A stretch of 64,000 nt of DNA from Prochlorococcus sp. AG-409-P19 (GTDB taxonomy: Bacteria > Cyanobacteriota > Cyanobacteriia > PCC-6307 > Cyanobiaceae), in the NCBI GenBank assembly GCA_003215315.1, contig QCKO01000003.1, positions 62,001 to 126,000 on the forward strand, in the 5' to 3' direction. The position numbers were made by a program, and so were the translations under genes. The notes beneath the pieces were generated by a model that saw only the letters and a list, made by a program, of their open reading frames with translations, searched no databases and was not told the origin of the DNA. How positions within the stretch are numbered: position 1 is the first letter of the stretch; every line of letters starts with the position of its first letter. Positions 19,005 to 28,170 of the stretch are shown here, piece after piece.

Positions 19005-19838
19005 TTGCTAATCGCAACCTGGAACGTCAATTCAATTCGAACTCGAATAGATCATATTAAAAACTGGCTTGAAAATAATGACCCTGACTTGCTTTGCTTA
19101 CAGGAAACAAAGGTTGAAGATATAAGTTTTCCAGAAAAGCTATTCAGAGAAATGGGTTATAAGATTATTTTTTCAGGTCAAAAGTCATACAATGGTGTTG
19201 CATTAATTAGTCGTCATCCTATTGAAGATATAAAAATTGGATTTAACAGTGTACTTAAAAATGATATAGACGCAATAGAATTAAGCGAGCAAAAGAGAAT
19301 TATCAATGCAACAGTTAATGATATTAAGGTAATAAATGTTTATGTTCCCAATGGTTCATCATTAACTTCCGATAAATTTAAATATAAAATTAAATGGCTT
19401 AAATGTCTAAAAAGGTATCTTCAAAAAGAATTAAAAAATGGAGTCCCAATTTGTCTTCTAGGAGATTTTAACATCGCACCCGAAGATAAAGATATCCATA
19501 ATCCTGAAAAGCACAGTGGAGGGATTATGGCCAGCACAGATGAAAGAAAATGTTTAAAAGAACTTTTAAATGATCAATTAGAAGATGTTTTCAGGATTTT
19601 TGAGTCTGAAAACAACCATTGGAGTTGGTGGAATTATCAACATGCTTCATGGGAAAGAAATCGAGGGTGGAGAATTGATCATATCTACTTAACTGAAGAG
19701 CTCATAAGCAATTGCACGAGTTGCTTTATTGATAAAGAAATGCGAGGGAAAGATAAACCCAGTGACCATGCACCTGTAATGGTTGATATTCGATGGCCAC
19801 CAGATTCAAATGATTGCGAAAGTTTTTTTGACGTCTAA
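19005..19838 (+). CDS. xth: Exodeoxyribonuclease III / AP endonuclease
   Basis: Exo III-family DNA repair nuclease cutting abasic sites. Motifs: ATWNVNSIRTR at the N-terminus, DLLCLQETKVED with the metal-binding Glu, LLGDFNIAPED, and the C-terminal WRIDHIYLT and PSDHAPVMVD with the catalytic His. Start is TTG at 19005, because the family N-terminus begins exactly there and no ATG precedes it. Length of 277 aa is normal. Stands alone, divergent from the small exported protein. Confidence 0.95.
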   Translation: MLIATWNVNSIRTRIDHIKNWLENNDPDLLCLQETKVEDISFPEKLFREMGYKIIFSGQKSYNGVALISRHPIEDIKIGFNSVLKNDIDAIELSEQKRIINATVNDIKVINVYVPNGSSLTSDKFKYKIKWLKCLKRYLQKELKNGVPICLLGDFNIAPEDKDIHNPEKHSGGIMASTDERKCLKELLNDQLEDVFRIFESENNHWSWWNYQHASWERNRGWRIDHIYLTEELISNCTSCFIDKEMRGKDKPSDHAPVMVDIRWPPDSNDCESFFDV

Positions 19839-20104
19839 GAGCACTGGTTTTCTATTTTCAAATCATCACAGAATTTACATAGCAAAAATTCACACTTCAT
19901 AAAAAATACTTTCATCCATCTTCCTAGAACCCTTATAAAGCAAGGCTATGACAACAATTTGGATAAAGGAGAACGAATAATTATTAACTTTTAAACTTGC
20001 TAAAAAAATTAAGTTGATATAGAACAGTTTCAGAAATTTAGACGAATCAGTCATTAATAGGCCAATATGGCCAACTGTGTTATGAGCCCATTAGCTGAGC
20101 TGCT

Positions 20105-21403
20105 GTGACTAACGCGTTAAATACAAGCCATTCTCAGGAAATCTTTAATGCCGCAAAGGAATTAATGCCTGGTGGTGTGAGTTCTCCGGTTAGAGCTTTC
20201 AAGTCGGTCGAAGGCGATCCAATCGTATTTGACCGCGTAAAAGGCCCTTACGCCTGGGATGTAGATGGGAATCGCTACATAGATTATGTTGGTAGCTGGG
20301 GACCAGCTATTTGTGGACATGCTCATCCTGAAGTAATTGCATCTCTACAAGAAACAATCGAAAAAGGTACGAGCTTTGGAGCACCATGTGCCCTCGAAAA
20401 CCAATTAGCCGAAATGGTTATTGATGCTGTACCCAGTGTCGAGATGGTCAGATTTGTAAATAGTGGAACAGAAGCCTGCATGGCAGTTCTTCGATTAATG
20501 AGAGCTTTTACAGGAAGAGACAAAGTAATCAAATTCGAAGGTTGTTATCACGGCCATGCCGATATGTTTTTAGTTAAGGCAGGTTCAGGGGTCGCAACAC
20601 TTGGCCTTCCAGACTCACCAGGAGTGCCAAGGAGTACAACATCAAATACACTTACTGCTCCTTATAACGATCTGGAAGCAGTTAAAGAACTTTTTGCTGA
20701 GAATCCAGACGCAATATCTGGTGTAATTCTTGAACCAATTGTCGGCAATGCAGGTTTTATAACTCCAGAACCAGGTTTTTTAGAAGGGCTCAGAGAGGTA
20801 ACTAAAGAAAACGGAGCTCTTCTTGTGTTTGATGAAGTTATGACAGGTTTTAGAATTAGCTATGGTGGCGCTCAAGAACGTTTTGGAGTAACTCCTGACC
20901 TCACAACAATGGGGAAGGTTATTGGAGGTGGTTTACCCGTAGGAGCATATGGAGGACGCAAGGACATCATGTCAATGGTCGCTCCTGCAGGCCCTATGTA
21001 TCAGGCTGGAACTTTGAGTGGGAATCCTTTAGCAATGACAGCAGGTATTAAAACTTTAGAGCTGTTAAAACAAGAAGGTGCTTACGAAAGACTAGAGTCA
21101 ATAACTCAAAGGTTACTGGAAGGAATACTTAAAGCAGGTAAATCAGCTGGGATACCAATTACTGGCAATAGCATAAGTGCAATGTTTGGTTTCTACCTTT
21201 GCGACGGACCAGTAAGAAACTTTGAAGAAGCTAAAGCAACAGATTCAGAGCGCTTTGGTAAACTACATAGAGAAATGCTTAAAAGAGGGGTTTATCTTGC
21301 TCCAAGCGCATTTGAAGCTGGTTTTACATCTTTAGCTCACTCAGAAGACGACGTAACATCAACTCTTCAGGCATTCCAAGAAAGTTTTAACGCAATCGCC
21401 TAG
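20105..21403 (+). CDS. hemL: Glutamate-1-semialdehyde 2,1-aminomutase
   Basis: PLP enzyme making 5-aminolevulinate from glutamate-1-semialdehyde in the C5 pathway that feeds haem and chlorophyll. Family marks: [14 protein letters not shown], the [15 protein letters not shown] block, [23 protein letters not shown], and the PLP lysine in [18 protein letters not shown]. Length of 432 aa is standard. GTG start at 20105. The 266 bases upstream contain GGCCA-ATA-TGGCC (20060-20072), a perfect short palindrome just before the start. Ends one base before the complex inverted repeat. Confidence 0.97.
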   Translation: MTNALNTSHSQEIFNAAKELMPGGVSSPVRAFKSVEGDPIVFDRVKGPYAWDVDGNRYIDYVGSWGPAICGHAHPEVIASLQETIEKGTSFGAPCALENQLAEMVIDAVPSVEMVRFVNSGTEACMAVLRLMRAFTGRDKVIKFEGCYHGHADMFLVKAGSGVATLGLPDSPGVPRSTTSNTLTAPYNDLEAVKELFAENPDAISGVILEPIVGNAGFITPEPGFLEGLREVTKENGALLVFDEVMTGFRISYGGAQERFGVTPDLTTMGKVIGGGLPVGAYGGRKDIMSMVAPAGPMYQAGTLSGNPLAMTAGIKTLELLKQEGAYERLESITQRLLEGILKAGKSAGIPITGNSISAMFGFYLCDGPVRNFEEAKATDSERFGKLHREMLKRGVYLAPSAFEAGFTSLAHSEDDVTSTLQAFQESFNAIA

Positions 21404-21455
21404 GGTTAAGAAATACAGGCTAGAGAGTAAATCTTTTCTTTCTTAACCTGTATTT
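21404..21455. terminator. Crossed inverted repeat between hemL and the prohibitin gene
   Basis: GGTTAAGAAA (21404-21413) is exactly complementary to TTTCTTAACC (21439-21448). AAATACAGG (21411-21419) is exactly complementary to CCTGTATTT (21447-21455). The two stems cross each other and share bases at the junctions, so they are alternatives or a pseudoknot. The element fills the gap between two convergent genes, which fits a bidirectional terminator or RNA end-protecting structure. Confidence 0.55.
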
Positions 21456-21470
21456 GCTTATATTCAAAGC

Positions 21471-22277
21471 TTATCGATTTCTGCCTCCAACGATTACTGG
21501 AGGATTCCCACCACTACTTCCTGGCAATGCAGGTACGACTTGTGTTTGACCATCCCATTTGTCTAAAAACAACTTAAAGAGAACTTGATCATCAAGACTT
21601 CTATTTAGAGTGTCATATCTCTTTGCTTCCTGTTCTGCAATCTTTACTTCTGTTTGAGCTCTCAATAATTGCTGCTCTGCAATTTGTTTCTGCTCAATGG
21701 CTGCTCGATATTCATCAGCTATTTTCAGCCCCGTCAAATCAAGAGCTTGAACATCAACATAATCAAAACTTCTAAGTTCTTCAGCGACTGTCTTTTCTAC
21801 TAATTCTGAAATATCACTCCATGAGCTTGCAATAGTAACAAGTTCATATTTAGAGAAGACAGATTTCAATGCCTTTAATAAAGAAGGCTGAATAATGCGA
21901 TTATATATTTCTCTATCGTTATAAGAAATAGTTCTAAAAACTCTTCCAGCTTCACTTGGTTTTAATGCATATTTTACCGTCGCTGTAGCTGAAATAACCT
22001 GAAGATCTTTAGTCAATGAATCGAATTTTTCAGGTCTAACTTGGGTTTGAACATTAAATGGATAAGTATTTTGCACAAAGGGAACTTTGAAATTTAAACC
22101 AGGCTTCCTTGACCCACCACTGACCTTACCAAGAGTAGTAACAACTGCCACTTGACCAGCCGGGACAACAAATAAGGCTTGAGTTAGAAGCAGAAAACCA
22201 GTAAAGGAGAGAACCAAAAGAAGTGTTGCAGTTCCACCAGGACCACCAGGGGTAACATTGCGAAAAGGAGTTGTCAT
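21471..22277 (-). CDS. Prohibitin-family (SPFH/band 7) membrane protein
   Basis: Single N-terminal membrane helix (LLLVLSFTGFLLLTQALFV, residues about 20-38), then the SPFH domain (VPAGQVAVVTTLGKVSG through IQPSLLKALKSVFSKYE) and a coiled coil (AIEQKQIAEQQLLRAQTEVK). Prohibitins form ring assemblies at membranes and act as scaffolds or chaperones for membrane protein turnover, including near FtsH proteases. Length of 268 aa is normal. The C-terminal Gly/Pro/Val tail is a low-complexity end. Convergent with hemL. Confidence 0.9.
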   Translation of the reverse strand: MTTPFRNVTPGGPGGTATLLLVLSFTGFLLLTQALFVVPAGQVAVVTTLGKVSGGSRKPGLNFKVPFVQNTYPFNVQTQVRPEKFDSLTKDLQVISATATVKYALKPSEAGRVFRTISYNDREIYNRIIQPSLLKALKSVFSKYELVTIASSWSDISELVEKTVAEELRSFDYVDVQALDLTGLKIADEYRAAIEQKQIAEQQLLRAQTEVKIAEQEAKRYDTLNRSLDDQVLFKLFLDKWDGQTQVVPALPGSSGGNPPVIVGGRNR

Positions 22278-22430
22278 AAAATTATCTAATTAAAATAATT
22301 TTATGTATTTGATGCGATGAGTGTGTATTTTTAAACTCAAAATAACAATAAATCAATATTTCTTTTAAAAAGAATCGCTTTTCCAAAGGAAAGCTTCTTT
22401 TTTCAGAATAAGAATTTGCAAATTAAATAG

Positions 22431-22643
22431 CTATTTATTCAAACGGTACTTAGTTAAAGACAGCACATCCAAGTAAAGGCTCTCATCTATCTCTCTAATA
22501 TCATATTCAGATGGCATAACCCCATGCATATGCTCATGAGCCACCATCCAACAGTATCTTTCTATTTCCTGAAAGGAACCTCCCATTAAATTAATTGCTT
22601 TTATAGACAGGCTTTTAACCAGGTCATCACGAGATTTTTCCAT
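22431..22643 (-). CDS. Small hypothetical protein downstream of yajQ
   Basis: 70 residues from the ATG at 22643 (the frame goes on to 22688 but would overlap yajQ). A helical, mixed-charge protein with MGGSFQEIERYCWMVAHEHMHG in the centre, rich in Met, His and Trp, quoted in halves elsewhere. No domain recognised. Eleven bases after the yajQ stop, so probably cotranscribed and translated with it; that link is the only functional hint. Confidence 0.55.
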   Translation of the reverse strand: MEKSRDDLVKSLSIKAINLMGGSFQEIERYCWMVAHEHMHGVMPSEYDIREIDESLYLDVLSLTKYRLNK

Positions 22644-22653
22644 AATCAAATCA

Positions 22654-23151
22654 TTACCTATAATTCTGGTATTGCAATGGAATATCAATTTTTTCTTCTT
22701 CCTTCCGAAGAAGATTAATTACCAATTGAAGATCATCTTTGTTTTTACCTGTAACCCTAAGAGAATCTCCTTGTATTGAGACAGTAACTTTCTTTAAATT
22801 ATCCCTAACAACCTTACTGAGTTTCTTTGCGATCTCTTGAGAAAGGCCTCTCTTTAATAAGATTTTCTGCTTAACTCTATTACCACCAATAGTTTCAGCT
22901 TCCAAAAAGTCAAAGATTTTTAATGATAATTTTCTTCTTGTAACTTTTTGCCTCAAAATATCATTAATTGAATTTATATTCATATCACTAGAAGACGTAA
23001 TTGATAATTGATCATCTTCAATTTCTATCTCTGTTTTCGAATCTTTAAGATCATATCTCTGCTCTACCTCTCGCCTTAATTGATCAATTGCATTTACCAA
23101 CTCTTGTCGGTCAAAATCAGAAACAACGTCAAATGAGTATGAAGATGGCAT
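22654..23151 (-). CDS. yajQ: YajQ-family nucleotide/cyclic di-GMP-binding protein
   Basis: UPF0234 protein with two ferredoxin-like domains. Family marks: SYSFDVVSDFDRQELVNAI at the start (first part shown), RYDLKDSKTEIE and the C-terminal VTVSIQGDSLRVTGKNKDDLQ. In Xanthomonas a YajQ protein binds cyclic di-GMP and acts in regulation; in E. coli related proteins bind RNA. Length of 165 aa is normal. ATG at 23151. Which ligand is used here cannot be told from the sequence. Confidence 0.93.
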   Translation of the reverse strand: MPSSYSFDVVSDFDRQELVNAIDQLRREVEQRYDLKDSKTEIEIEDDQLSITSSSDMNINSINDILRQKVTRRKLSLKIFDFLEAETIGGNRVKQKILLKRGLSQEIAKKLSKVVRDNLKKVTVSIQGDSLRVTGKNKDDLQLVINLLRKEEEKIDIPLQYQNYR

Positions 23152-23287
23152 AGGGAAAATCTAAAAACTCAGTTTAACTTTTTCTATTATGAACGAAAAA
23201 TCAATTTTTTATTTTCCTAAAAATAAAAAAACCATTTAGTCTCTATTCTTTTCATGGTAATTAGTACCTTCCTAATAAAGCAAAAAA

Positions 23288-23812
23288 TCAATCAAAGAAC
23301 ATCAAGCTCACAACTTTTCCCATATCTTCAGCACTATGACAACTGCTTAAGAGCGTCTCACTATCATGAAAAGCAAAGCAAATTAATTGGTCACAACGAT
23401 TAATAATTTCTTGATTACATAAACTACTTGCCATTGGCAAAGGCAACTCATTATTTTCTGTCTTTTCAATAAGATGCAAAACGTTACCGAGCAAGTCACG
23501 AATTTCTAAGGGTTGGCGTTCAAGACTTTGCGGAAGTAAAACGGTTAAAAGAGAAGGGTCAATCTCAGATACTGCACGAATAACAGCAGCATTAACTCCT
23601 TGAGATCCTGAGGTGATAATCGAATGTCCCTCTTGAGCTAGAGATCTGGCAATCAATTCAACAATATGAATTGATACAACCGGCACATGCCTGCTCCCAA
23701 GAAAAGCAATTCGTCTTTTCCCCTTGTCCTGTAACAAGGCCAATTCTTGAGCAAGCGTATCTACTCGTCCCAAGGGAGGAAGATCCAGTGAGCGACTCAA
23801 GGACTTTCCCAT
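23288..23812 (-). CDS. DprA-like Rossmann protein (DNA recombination-mediator type)
   Basis: 174 residues with a nucleotide-binding-like core: KRRIAFLGSRHVPVVSIHIV followed by HSIITSGSQGVNAAVIRA and the later DQLICFAFHD. This follows the DprA/LOG-type fold (GSR and SGxxxGxDxxA patterns), here with SGSQGVNAAV in place of the canonical block. Cyanobacterial proteins of this kind carry the name DNA recombination-mediator protein A. It is shorter than true DprA (about 300 aa) and lacks its SAM and winged-helix parts. Same strand as the DRTGG gene, 34 bases apart. Confidence 0.66.
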   Translation of the reverse strand: MGKSLSRSLDLPPLGRVDTLAQELALLQDKGKRRIAFLGSRHVPVVSIHIVELIARSLAQEGHSIITSGSQGVNAAVIRAVSEIDPSLLTVLLPQSLERQPLEIRDLLGNVLHLIEKTENNELPLPMASSLCNQEIINRCDQLICFAFHDSETLLSSCHSAEDMGKVVSLMFFD

Positions 23813-23846
23813 ATCATTAAATTAAAATTAGCAGTCTTCATACCTT

Positions 23847-24941
23847 TCAAAGATTAATTCCAAATTTTTGAAAGATTCGATCAATGTCACAATATTCCTG
23901 CGAAAGGCGAAAAGCATATGTTGCCTTGACAGTTTCATGAAGTCGAACATGACCAAAAGCCTTTTCAATAACTTCAACCGTTGACAATGTATCTCTATCA
24001 ACTTTGAGCAAAGGCACTTCTAATTCTTCTGCTCTATTGATCAACTGTGACAACGGCTCTCCAGCCCCTGTAAGAATTAAGCATTGGGTGGATGCCTCTA
24101 ATGCCGCCAATTGAATATCTGTTCGATCAGCACCTGTGACTACTGCCATATTTCTTCTTCTGCGGAAAAACTCCATCGCTGAATTCACACTCATAGCTCC
24201 AATACTTAGTGTCTCTACCAGTAACTCGAGCCTTTCAGCGCAACAAACAACCCTTGCATCTAATCGTCTTACCAATTCCTCGACAGTGACACTCCTAAGA
24301 AGAGGTGATCTTGGCATGACTCCAAAAACCTCTATGCCCAAACCATTAAGAGCTGGTACAACATTCTCTTCAATGTCCTTAACTTGCTGTGGGTCCACCG
24401 CATTCAAAACTACTCCAACAAGATGATCACCTAATTGATTCTGAGCTTCCAACAACGCATCCACACTTCGACTATCTTGCCACAAATGAACCAATAAGAC
24501 TTTGACGTCTAACCCTTTCGAAAGCTGAGTCAAGCTCAAACCATATAAGAGTCCCTCATGAATGCTACCAGCTGCCTCAAGTATATTTATTAGATTTTTT
24601 GACGAATCAGTTAAATCAGTTCTTAAGTTTTCAAATCCTTCGCCTGGCGATAGAGATCCATCACAAAGTCTTTTACTTGCTGTTGAAGCCTCCAATATAT
24701 GGATTGAAGGAATCATTTGTTCTTGAGTTAAACCAAGAGTTTCGGAAACAAATCGAACATCATCATCAATAATTAGATCTGTTGAGGAAACACCGTCATT
24801 CGTCAACTCAAGGCTAGTCGCAAGGGGTTTCCCAAAACGAATAGATTTATTCGCAGACAATAGCTTACGTGCGATCCCAAGAACCAATGCGGATTTGCCA
24901 CTAAAAGGCTCACAAGATCCAATAAGCAAGGTCTTGCCCAT
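23847..24941 (-). CDS. BioD-like P-loop ATPase with DRTGG domain (phosphotransacetylase-family N-terminal region type)
   Basis: N-terminal half resembles dethiobiotin synthetase and CobB-type ATPases: LLIGSCEPFSGKSALVLG is the P-loop. The C-terminal half (AVVTGADRTDIQLAALEAS, then LTGAGEP) is the DRTGG domain seen in front of some phosphotransacetylases and in regulators. The phosphotransacetylase catalytic domain itself is absent at 364 aa. Conserved in cyanobacteria as a protein of unknown function. ATG at 24941; the DprA-like gene follows 34 bases downstream, suggesting a two-gene operon. Confidence 0.8.
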   Translation of the reverse strand: MGKTLLIGSCEPFSGKSALVLGIARKLLSANKSIRFGKPLATSLELTNDGVSSTDLIIDDDVRFVSETLGLTQEQMIPSIHILEASTASKRLCDGSLSPGEGFENLRTDLTDSSKNLINILEAAGSIHEGLLYGLSLTQLSKGLDVKVLLVHLWQDSRSVDALLEAQNQLGDHLVGVVLNAVDPQQVKDIEENVVPALNGLGIEVFGVMPRSPLLRSVTVEELVRRLDARVVCCAERLELLVETLSIGAMSVNSAMEFFRRRRNMAVVTGADRTDIQLAALEASTQCLILTGAGEPLSQLINRAEELEVPLLKVDRDTLSTVEVIEKAFGHVRLHETVKATYAFRLSQEYCDIDRIFQKFGINL

Positions 24942-25090
24942 AAAAGCACTTACTCCTAGCTTTTAATACTTAATAAGTGTAGGGTTTTTATAAAGAGTTC
25001 TCAATAGCAACGATGAATAAAATTTTAAAAGTAGAAAATCACAAATGAAGTCCAGCACAAATCTTCAGTAAAACTTAAACTAAAAGTCTC

Positions 25091-25822
25091 ATGAAAACAA
25101 AAGACTTAGCAAAAATCAAGGTAGGGATCACTGGGGCAACGGGGAAACTTGGGAAAGCACTTACAAAAGAATTTAGAGAGCAAGGTGCATATGTAATTGG
25201 CTTTACTCATCGAAACGAAAAAAATAATATGGACTCAGAAAGGAGAGAATTCAATGAATTAATAAACTGGTCATGCGGCAATGAAAACTTACTCCAAAAT
25301 AAACTATCAGAATTAGATATTCTTGTACTAAACCATGGAATAAATCCTAAAAGTATGCAAACTAAAGAGCATATTAATAAAGCATTAGAAATAAATGCAT
25401 TAAGCACATGGAAATTAATGCAAATTTTTGAGACTATTGCATCTGAAAGTAATAGCCGTAAAACAAAAAAAGAACTATGGGTAAACACTTCTGAAGCAGA
25501 GATTCAAATTGCCTTAAGTCCCCTATATGAAATAAGCAAACGTCTATTGGGTGAAATAGTGAGTCTTAGAAAAGTAAATTTATTTAATGATGAGAAAAAT
25601 TTCTTGAAAATAAGAAAGCTAGTTATTGGACCTTTTCGTTCCGACCTAAATCCAATAGGGATCATGGAAGCAGATTATGTTGCAAAAAGAATTATAAAAA
25701 AGTCATCAAGAAACTCTTACTTAATCATTGTAACTCCTAACCCAATTACTCATGTTTTAATGCCAATAGTTGAATTTAGTCGATCTCTATATGCAAACCT
25801 AGTAAACAAATTATACAGTTAA
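25091..25822 (+). CDS. Short-chain dehydrogenase/reductase-like protein
   Basis: Rossmann NAD(P)-binding protein. The dinucleotide motif is [18 protein letters not shown] at the N-terminus, and [11 protein letters not shown] is the expected NNAG-like block. [13 protein letters not shown] shows the YxxxK pair. Resembles the SDR part of cyanobacterial proteins labelled bifunctional sterol desaturase/short-chain dehydrogenase, but without a desaturase half. Substrate unknown. Its last four bases overlap the end of the convergent map gene. Confidence 0.78.
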   Translation: MKTKDLAKIKVGITGATGKLGKALTKEFREQGAYVIGFTHRNEKNNMDSERREFNELINWSCGNENLLQNKLSELDILVLNHGINPKSMQTKEHINKALEINALSTWKLMQIFETIASESNSRKTKKELWVNTSEAEIQIALSPLYEISKRLLGEIVSLRKVNLFNDEKNFLKIRKLVIGPFRSDLNPIGIMEADYVAKRIIKKSSRNSYLIIVTPNPITHVLMPIVEFSRSLYANLVNKLYS

Positions 25823-26670
25823 GTTTCATCCAAAATATCTCTATCAGTAAGTATTTCAAAACCATCATTAGTCACCAAAACAGTATGTTCCCACTGAGCA
25901 GATAGTCTTCCATCTTTTGTAATTACAGTCCATTGATCGTCAAGGGTTTTACAACTCTTACCTCCTGCATTAATTATGGGTTCAACTGCAATTGTCATCC
26001 CTTCTCTAAGCTCCACATTTGGCAAGTCAGTGGTTCTAAAATTAAACACAGATGGTTCTTCATGCAAGTTTCGACCTACACCATGCCCCGTATAGTCTTC
26101 AACAACACTAAACCCATTTGCTTTTACATGGTCTTCAATCGCTCCTGCCATATCAAGGATAGAATTACCAGGCTTAACTTGTTCGATGCCTAAAAGCAAA
26201 GCTTTTTGAGCTACTTTACTTAATTTAATTGCTTCAGAAGAAACATCTCCAATACATATTGTAATGCAACTATCTCCATGATATCCATTAAAAAAAGCAC
26301 CAGTATCAACCTTCAACAAATCACCATCTCGGATTATCTTTTTATCACTTGGTATTCCATGAACAACTTCATCATTAATACTTGCACAAATGCTTCCAGG
26401 GAATCCATGGTAACCCTTAAAGCTTGGCTCAGCTCCAAATTCCCTTATTCGTTTTTCAGCATAACTATCCAAATCTAATGTAGACATTCCTGGCTTAACA
26501 AATGATTCTATTTCTTTTAAAACATGAGCAACAATTCTACTTGACTTGCGCATAATTTCTATCTCTCTTAACGACTTTATTTCGACTCCTCTTCGTTGCT
26601 TAATTCTTGGCCCTGCGTTGATATTTTTAGATGATTTTGCCGCAGAGAGAAGATCCTCAAAAAGTTTCAT
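25819..26670 (-). CDS. map: Methionine aminopeptidase, type I
   Basis: Removes the initiator Met from new proteins. Core motifs with metal ligands: [35 protein letters not shown] (two Asp ligands), [14 protein letters not shown] (His ligand) and [12 protein letters not shown], with the late Glu in AQWEHTVLV. At 283 aa it has about 35 extra basic N-terminal residues ([19 protein letters not shown]) before the catalytic domain. ATG at 26670. Overlaps the convergent SDR gene by four bases. Confidence 0.96.
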   Translation of the reverse strand: MKLFEDLLSAAKSSKNINAGPRIKQRRGVEIKSLREIEIMRKSSRIVAHVLKEIESFVKPGMSTLDLDSYAEKRIREFGAEPSFKGYHGFPGSICASINDEVVHGIPSDKKIIRDGDLLKVDTGAFFNGYHGDSCITICIGDVSSEAIKLSKVAQKALLLGIEQVKPGNSILDMAGAIEDHVKANGFSVVEDYTGHGVGRNLHEEPSVFNFRTTDLPNVELREGMTIAVEPIINAGGKSCKTLDDQWTVITKDGRLSAQWEHTVLVTNDGFEILTDRDILDET

Positions 26671-27038
26671 ATTACAAACTGATTTTTTTGTTTAAGATAT
26701 TTTATTATATGATTTTGAAGACTTCTACTGAAAAAAAAGTGAGTAAAAATTAATAGCAATTTATATTTATTCAAAAAAGAAAGGCAGCCATCTGGAAACA
26801 GGTAATTCAATAGCAATTTTTATTCTTGCCTAACACCCAAACATTATTTATCCCTAAAGCTTTTCCTAATGAAAAACCCATAATACAGATCATTCAGAGA
26901 TCCTTCTAAGAAAAAACCATTTAAGAATTAACACCAGCTGCAAAATCATGAGCATTTCAGCGTGAGATTCATAGAATATTTTGAGATTGATTAGTAAGCA
27001 GTTACAATAAATGTTTGGTGATTTAGGAAGTATCCCTG
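26671..27038. other. Divergent intergenic region map/rplS
   Basis: About 370 AT-rich bases with promoters expected on both sides. It holds a near-repeat of AATAGCAATTT (about 26750 and 26810) and one GGAAACA at 26793-26799, a word I associate with the Yfr2 RNA family; a single copy without a clear terminator is too weak to call an RNA. No ORF of note. Confidence 0.4.
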
Positions 27039-27512
27039 ATGTCAGTTGATTCGCAAGAGACCTCAGCTAGTGAGGATAAAAAAAATACTGTTGCTGAGAA
27101 TTCATCAGCAGAAGCTTTAGAAGGAGCATCCTCTAAGGCCAAGATAAAGATCGATCTAAGCGCTTCAGAATTAATCAATCAGTTCGAAAAAGCGCAACAG
27201 AAAGACAAACTTCCAGAAATTTATGTTGGGGATACCGTACGTGTGGGAGTTCGAATAAGTGAAGGTAACAAGGAACGTGTTCAACCTTATGAAGGTGTAG
27301 TCATAGCAAAGCGTCATGGAGGCCTAAACCAAACAATTACTGTCAGAAGAATTTTCCAGGGGATTGGAGTCGAAAGGATTTTTATGGTTCACAGTCCTCA
27401 AGTTGCCTCAATCAAGGTTGAACGCCGAGGTAAAGTACGTAGAGCGAAGCTTTTCTATCTGCGAGAGCGAGTTGGCAAGGCCACACGCGTAAAGCAGCGC
27501 TTCGACCGCTGA
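27039..27512 (+). CDS. rplS: 50S ribosomal protein L19
   Basis: Large-subunit protein at the 30S/50S interface. The core from about residue 45 is typical: [55 protein letters not shown] and [20 protein letters not shown]. The protein has 157 aa, versus about 115 in most bacteria, because of a roughly 40-residue N-terminal acidic, Ser/Ala-rich extension. ATG at 27039. A small GC hairpin (27511-27524) follows the stop. First gene of the rplS - tRNA-Trp - PSHCP - tRNA-Asp - gltX cluster. Confidence 0.96.
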   Translation: MSVDSQETSASEDKKNTVAENSSAEALEGASSKAKIKIDLSASELINQFEKAQQKDKLPEIYVGDTVRVGVRISEGNKERVQPYEGVVIAKRHGGLNQTITVRRIFQGIGVERIFMVHSPQVASIKVERRGKVRRAKLFYLRERVGKATRVKQRFDR

Positions 27513-27573
27513 GGTTTCGGCCTCCTCAATCCACATGTCATTGTTCAACCAATGGCAAAAAGGGTAATAAAAT

Positions 27574-27646
27574 GCGCCGTTAGTTCAGTTGGTAGAACGC
27601 AGGTCTCCAAAACCTGATGTCGGGGGTTCGAGTCCTCCACGGCGCG
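27574..27646 (+). tRNA. tRNA-Trp (CCA anticodon)
   Basis: 73-nt cloverleaf: acceptor GCGCCGT pairs with ACGGCGC, D arm, anticodon stem CAGGT/ACCTG with loop CTCCAAA (anticodon CCA at 27607-27609), T arm with GGTTCGAGTCC, discriminator G. No CCA is encoded. Immediately downstream of rplS and 36 bases before PSHCP. Confidence 0.97.
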
Positions 27647-27682
27647 TTCGAAAACCCTTCATGTAGTTACTTAGTTTCAAGA

Positions 27683-27871
27683 ATGGAGTTGGATCTTCAA
27701 CCAGGTGATGTCGTGAAAGTGCTCGAATCAGCAGCATTAGGCTGGGTTCGAGCACGTGTTATTCGAGTCAAGTCTGGAGGTCGAGTTGTCGTTCAAAGCG
27801 ACCAAGGCCGAGAGTTCACCGCTCGCGGCAACCAAGTTCGACTTATCGAACCAGCTGGTTTTCGCCCTTAA
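27683..27871 (+). CDS. Hyper-conserved protein of Prochlorococcus/marine Synechococcus (PSHCP)
   Basis: 62-residue basic beta-rich protein (MELDLQPGDVVKVLESAAL..., ending GNQVRLIEPAGFRP), which I recognise as the protein reported to be identical in all members of this clade. The KOW/SH3-like pattern DVVKVLESAALGWVRARVIR is visible. Published work, as I recall it, found association with ribosomal protein L2, PsaD and Ycf48-like protein, and later tRNA binding; function is not settled. The frame extends upstream through tRNA-Trp but translation should begin at the ATG at 27683. It sits between tRNA-Trp and tRNA-Asp, and its GC content is above the local background. Confidence 0.9.
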   Translation: MELDLQPGDVVKVLESAALGWVRARVIRVKSGGRVVVQSDQGREFTARGNQVRLIEPAGFRP

Positions 27872-28079
27872 ATGTCATCAACTTATTTAGTTTTATTTCA
27901 GTAACAACTCTCCATTAAACAAAAAATGGATCTAGTTATTGAGAGATTAAATAGAAACTGACTTAATTCAGCAAAAAAAGATCTTAGTTGACTAGAGGGT
28001 GGTCACCGTTTGATACTTTTCACGTGGTGACACTAAAAGTAATCAACAACACCACATTTCAAATCAATTAACAAAATCT

Positions 28080-28153
28080 GGGACCGTAGTTCAACTGGTT
28101 AGAGCACCGCCCTGTCACGGCGGAAGTTGCGGGTTCGAATCCCGTCGGTCCCG
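28080..28153 (+). tRNA. tRNA-Asp (GTC anticodon)
   Basis: 74-nt cloverleaf: acceptor GGGACCG pairs with CGGTCCC, anticodon stem CCGCC/GGCGG with loop CTGTCAC (anticodon GTC), T arm with GGGTTCGAATCCC, discriminator G. CCA not encoded. It ends 18 bases before the gltX start. No second copy of its 3' end is seen in the window, so no sign of integration here. Confidence 0.97.
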
Positions 28154-28170
28154 TTCCGAGAAGAAAAACT

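Noticed and set aside
26782-26831. Possible Yfr2-like RNA (one GGAAACA and AGGCA/TGCCT ends)
   Set aside because: Only one motif copy, stem of five bases, no T-tailed terminator.
28002-28031. GTCACC/GGTGAC inverted repeat between PSHCP and tRNA-Asp
   Set aside because: Six-base stem with an 18-base loop and no T-run; not distinguishable from chance.
28080-28153. tRNA-Asp or tRNA-Trp as phage/island attachment site
   Set aside because: No integrase and no repeated tRNA 3' end elsewhere in the window.
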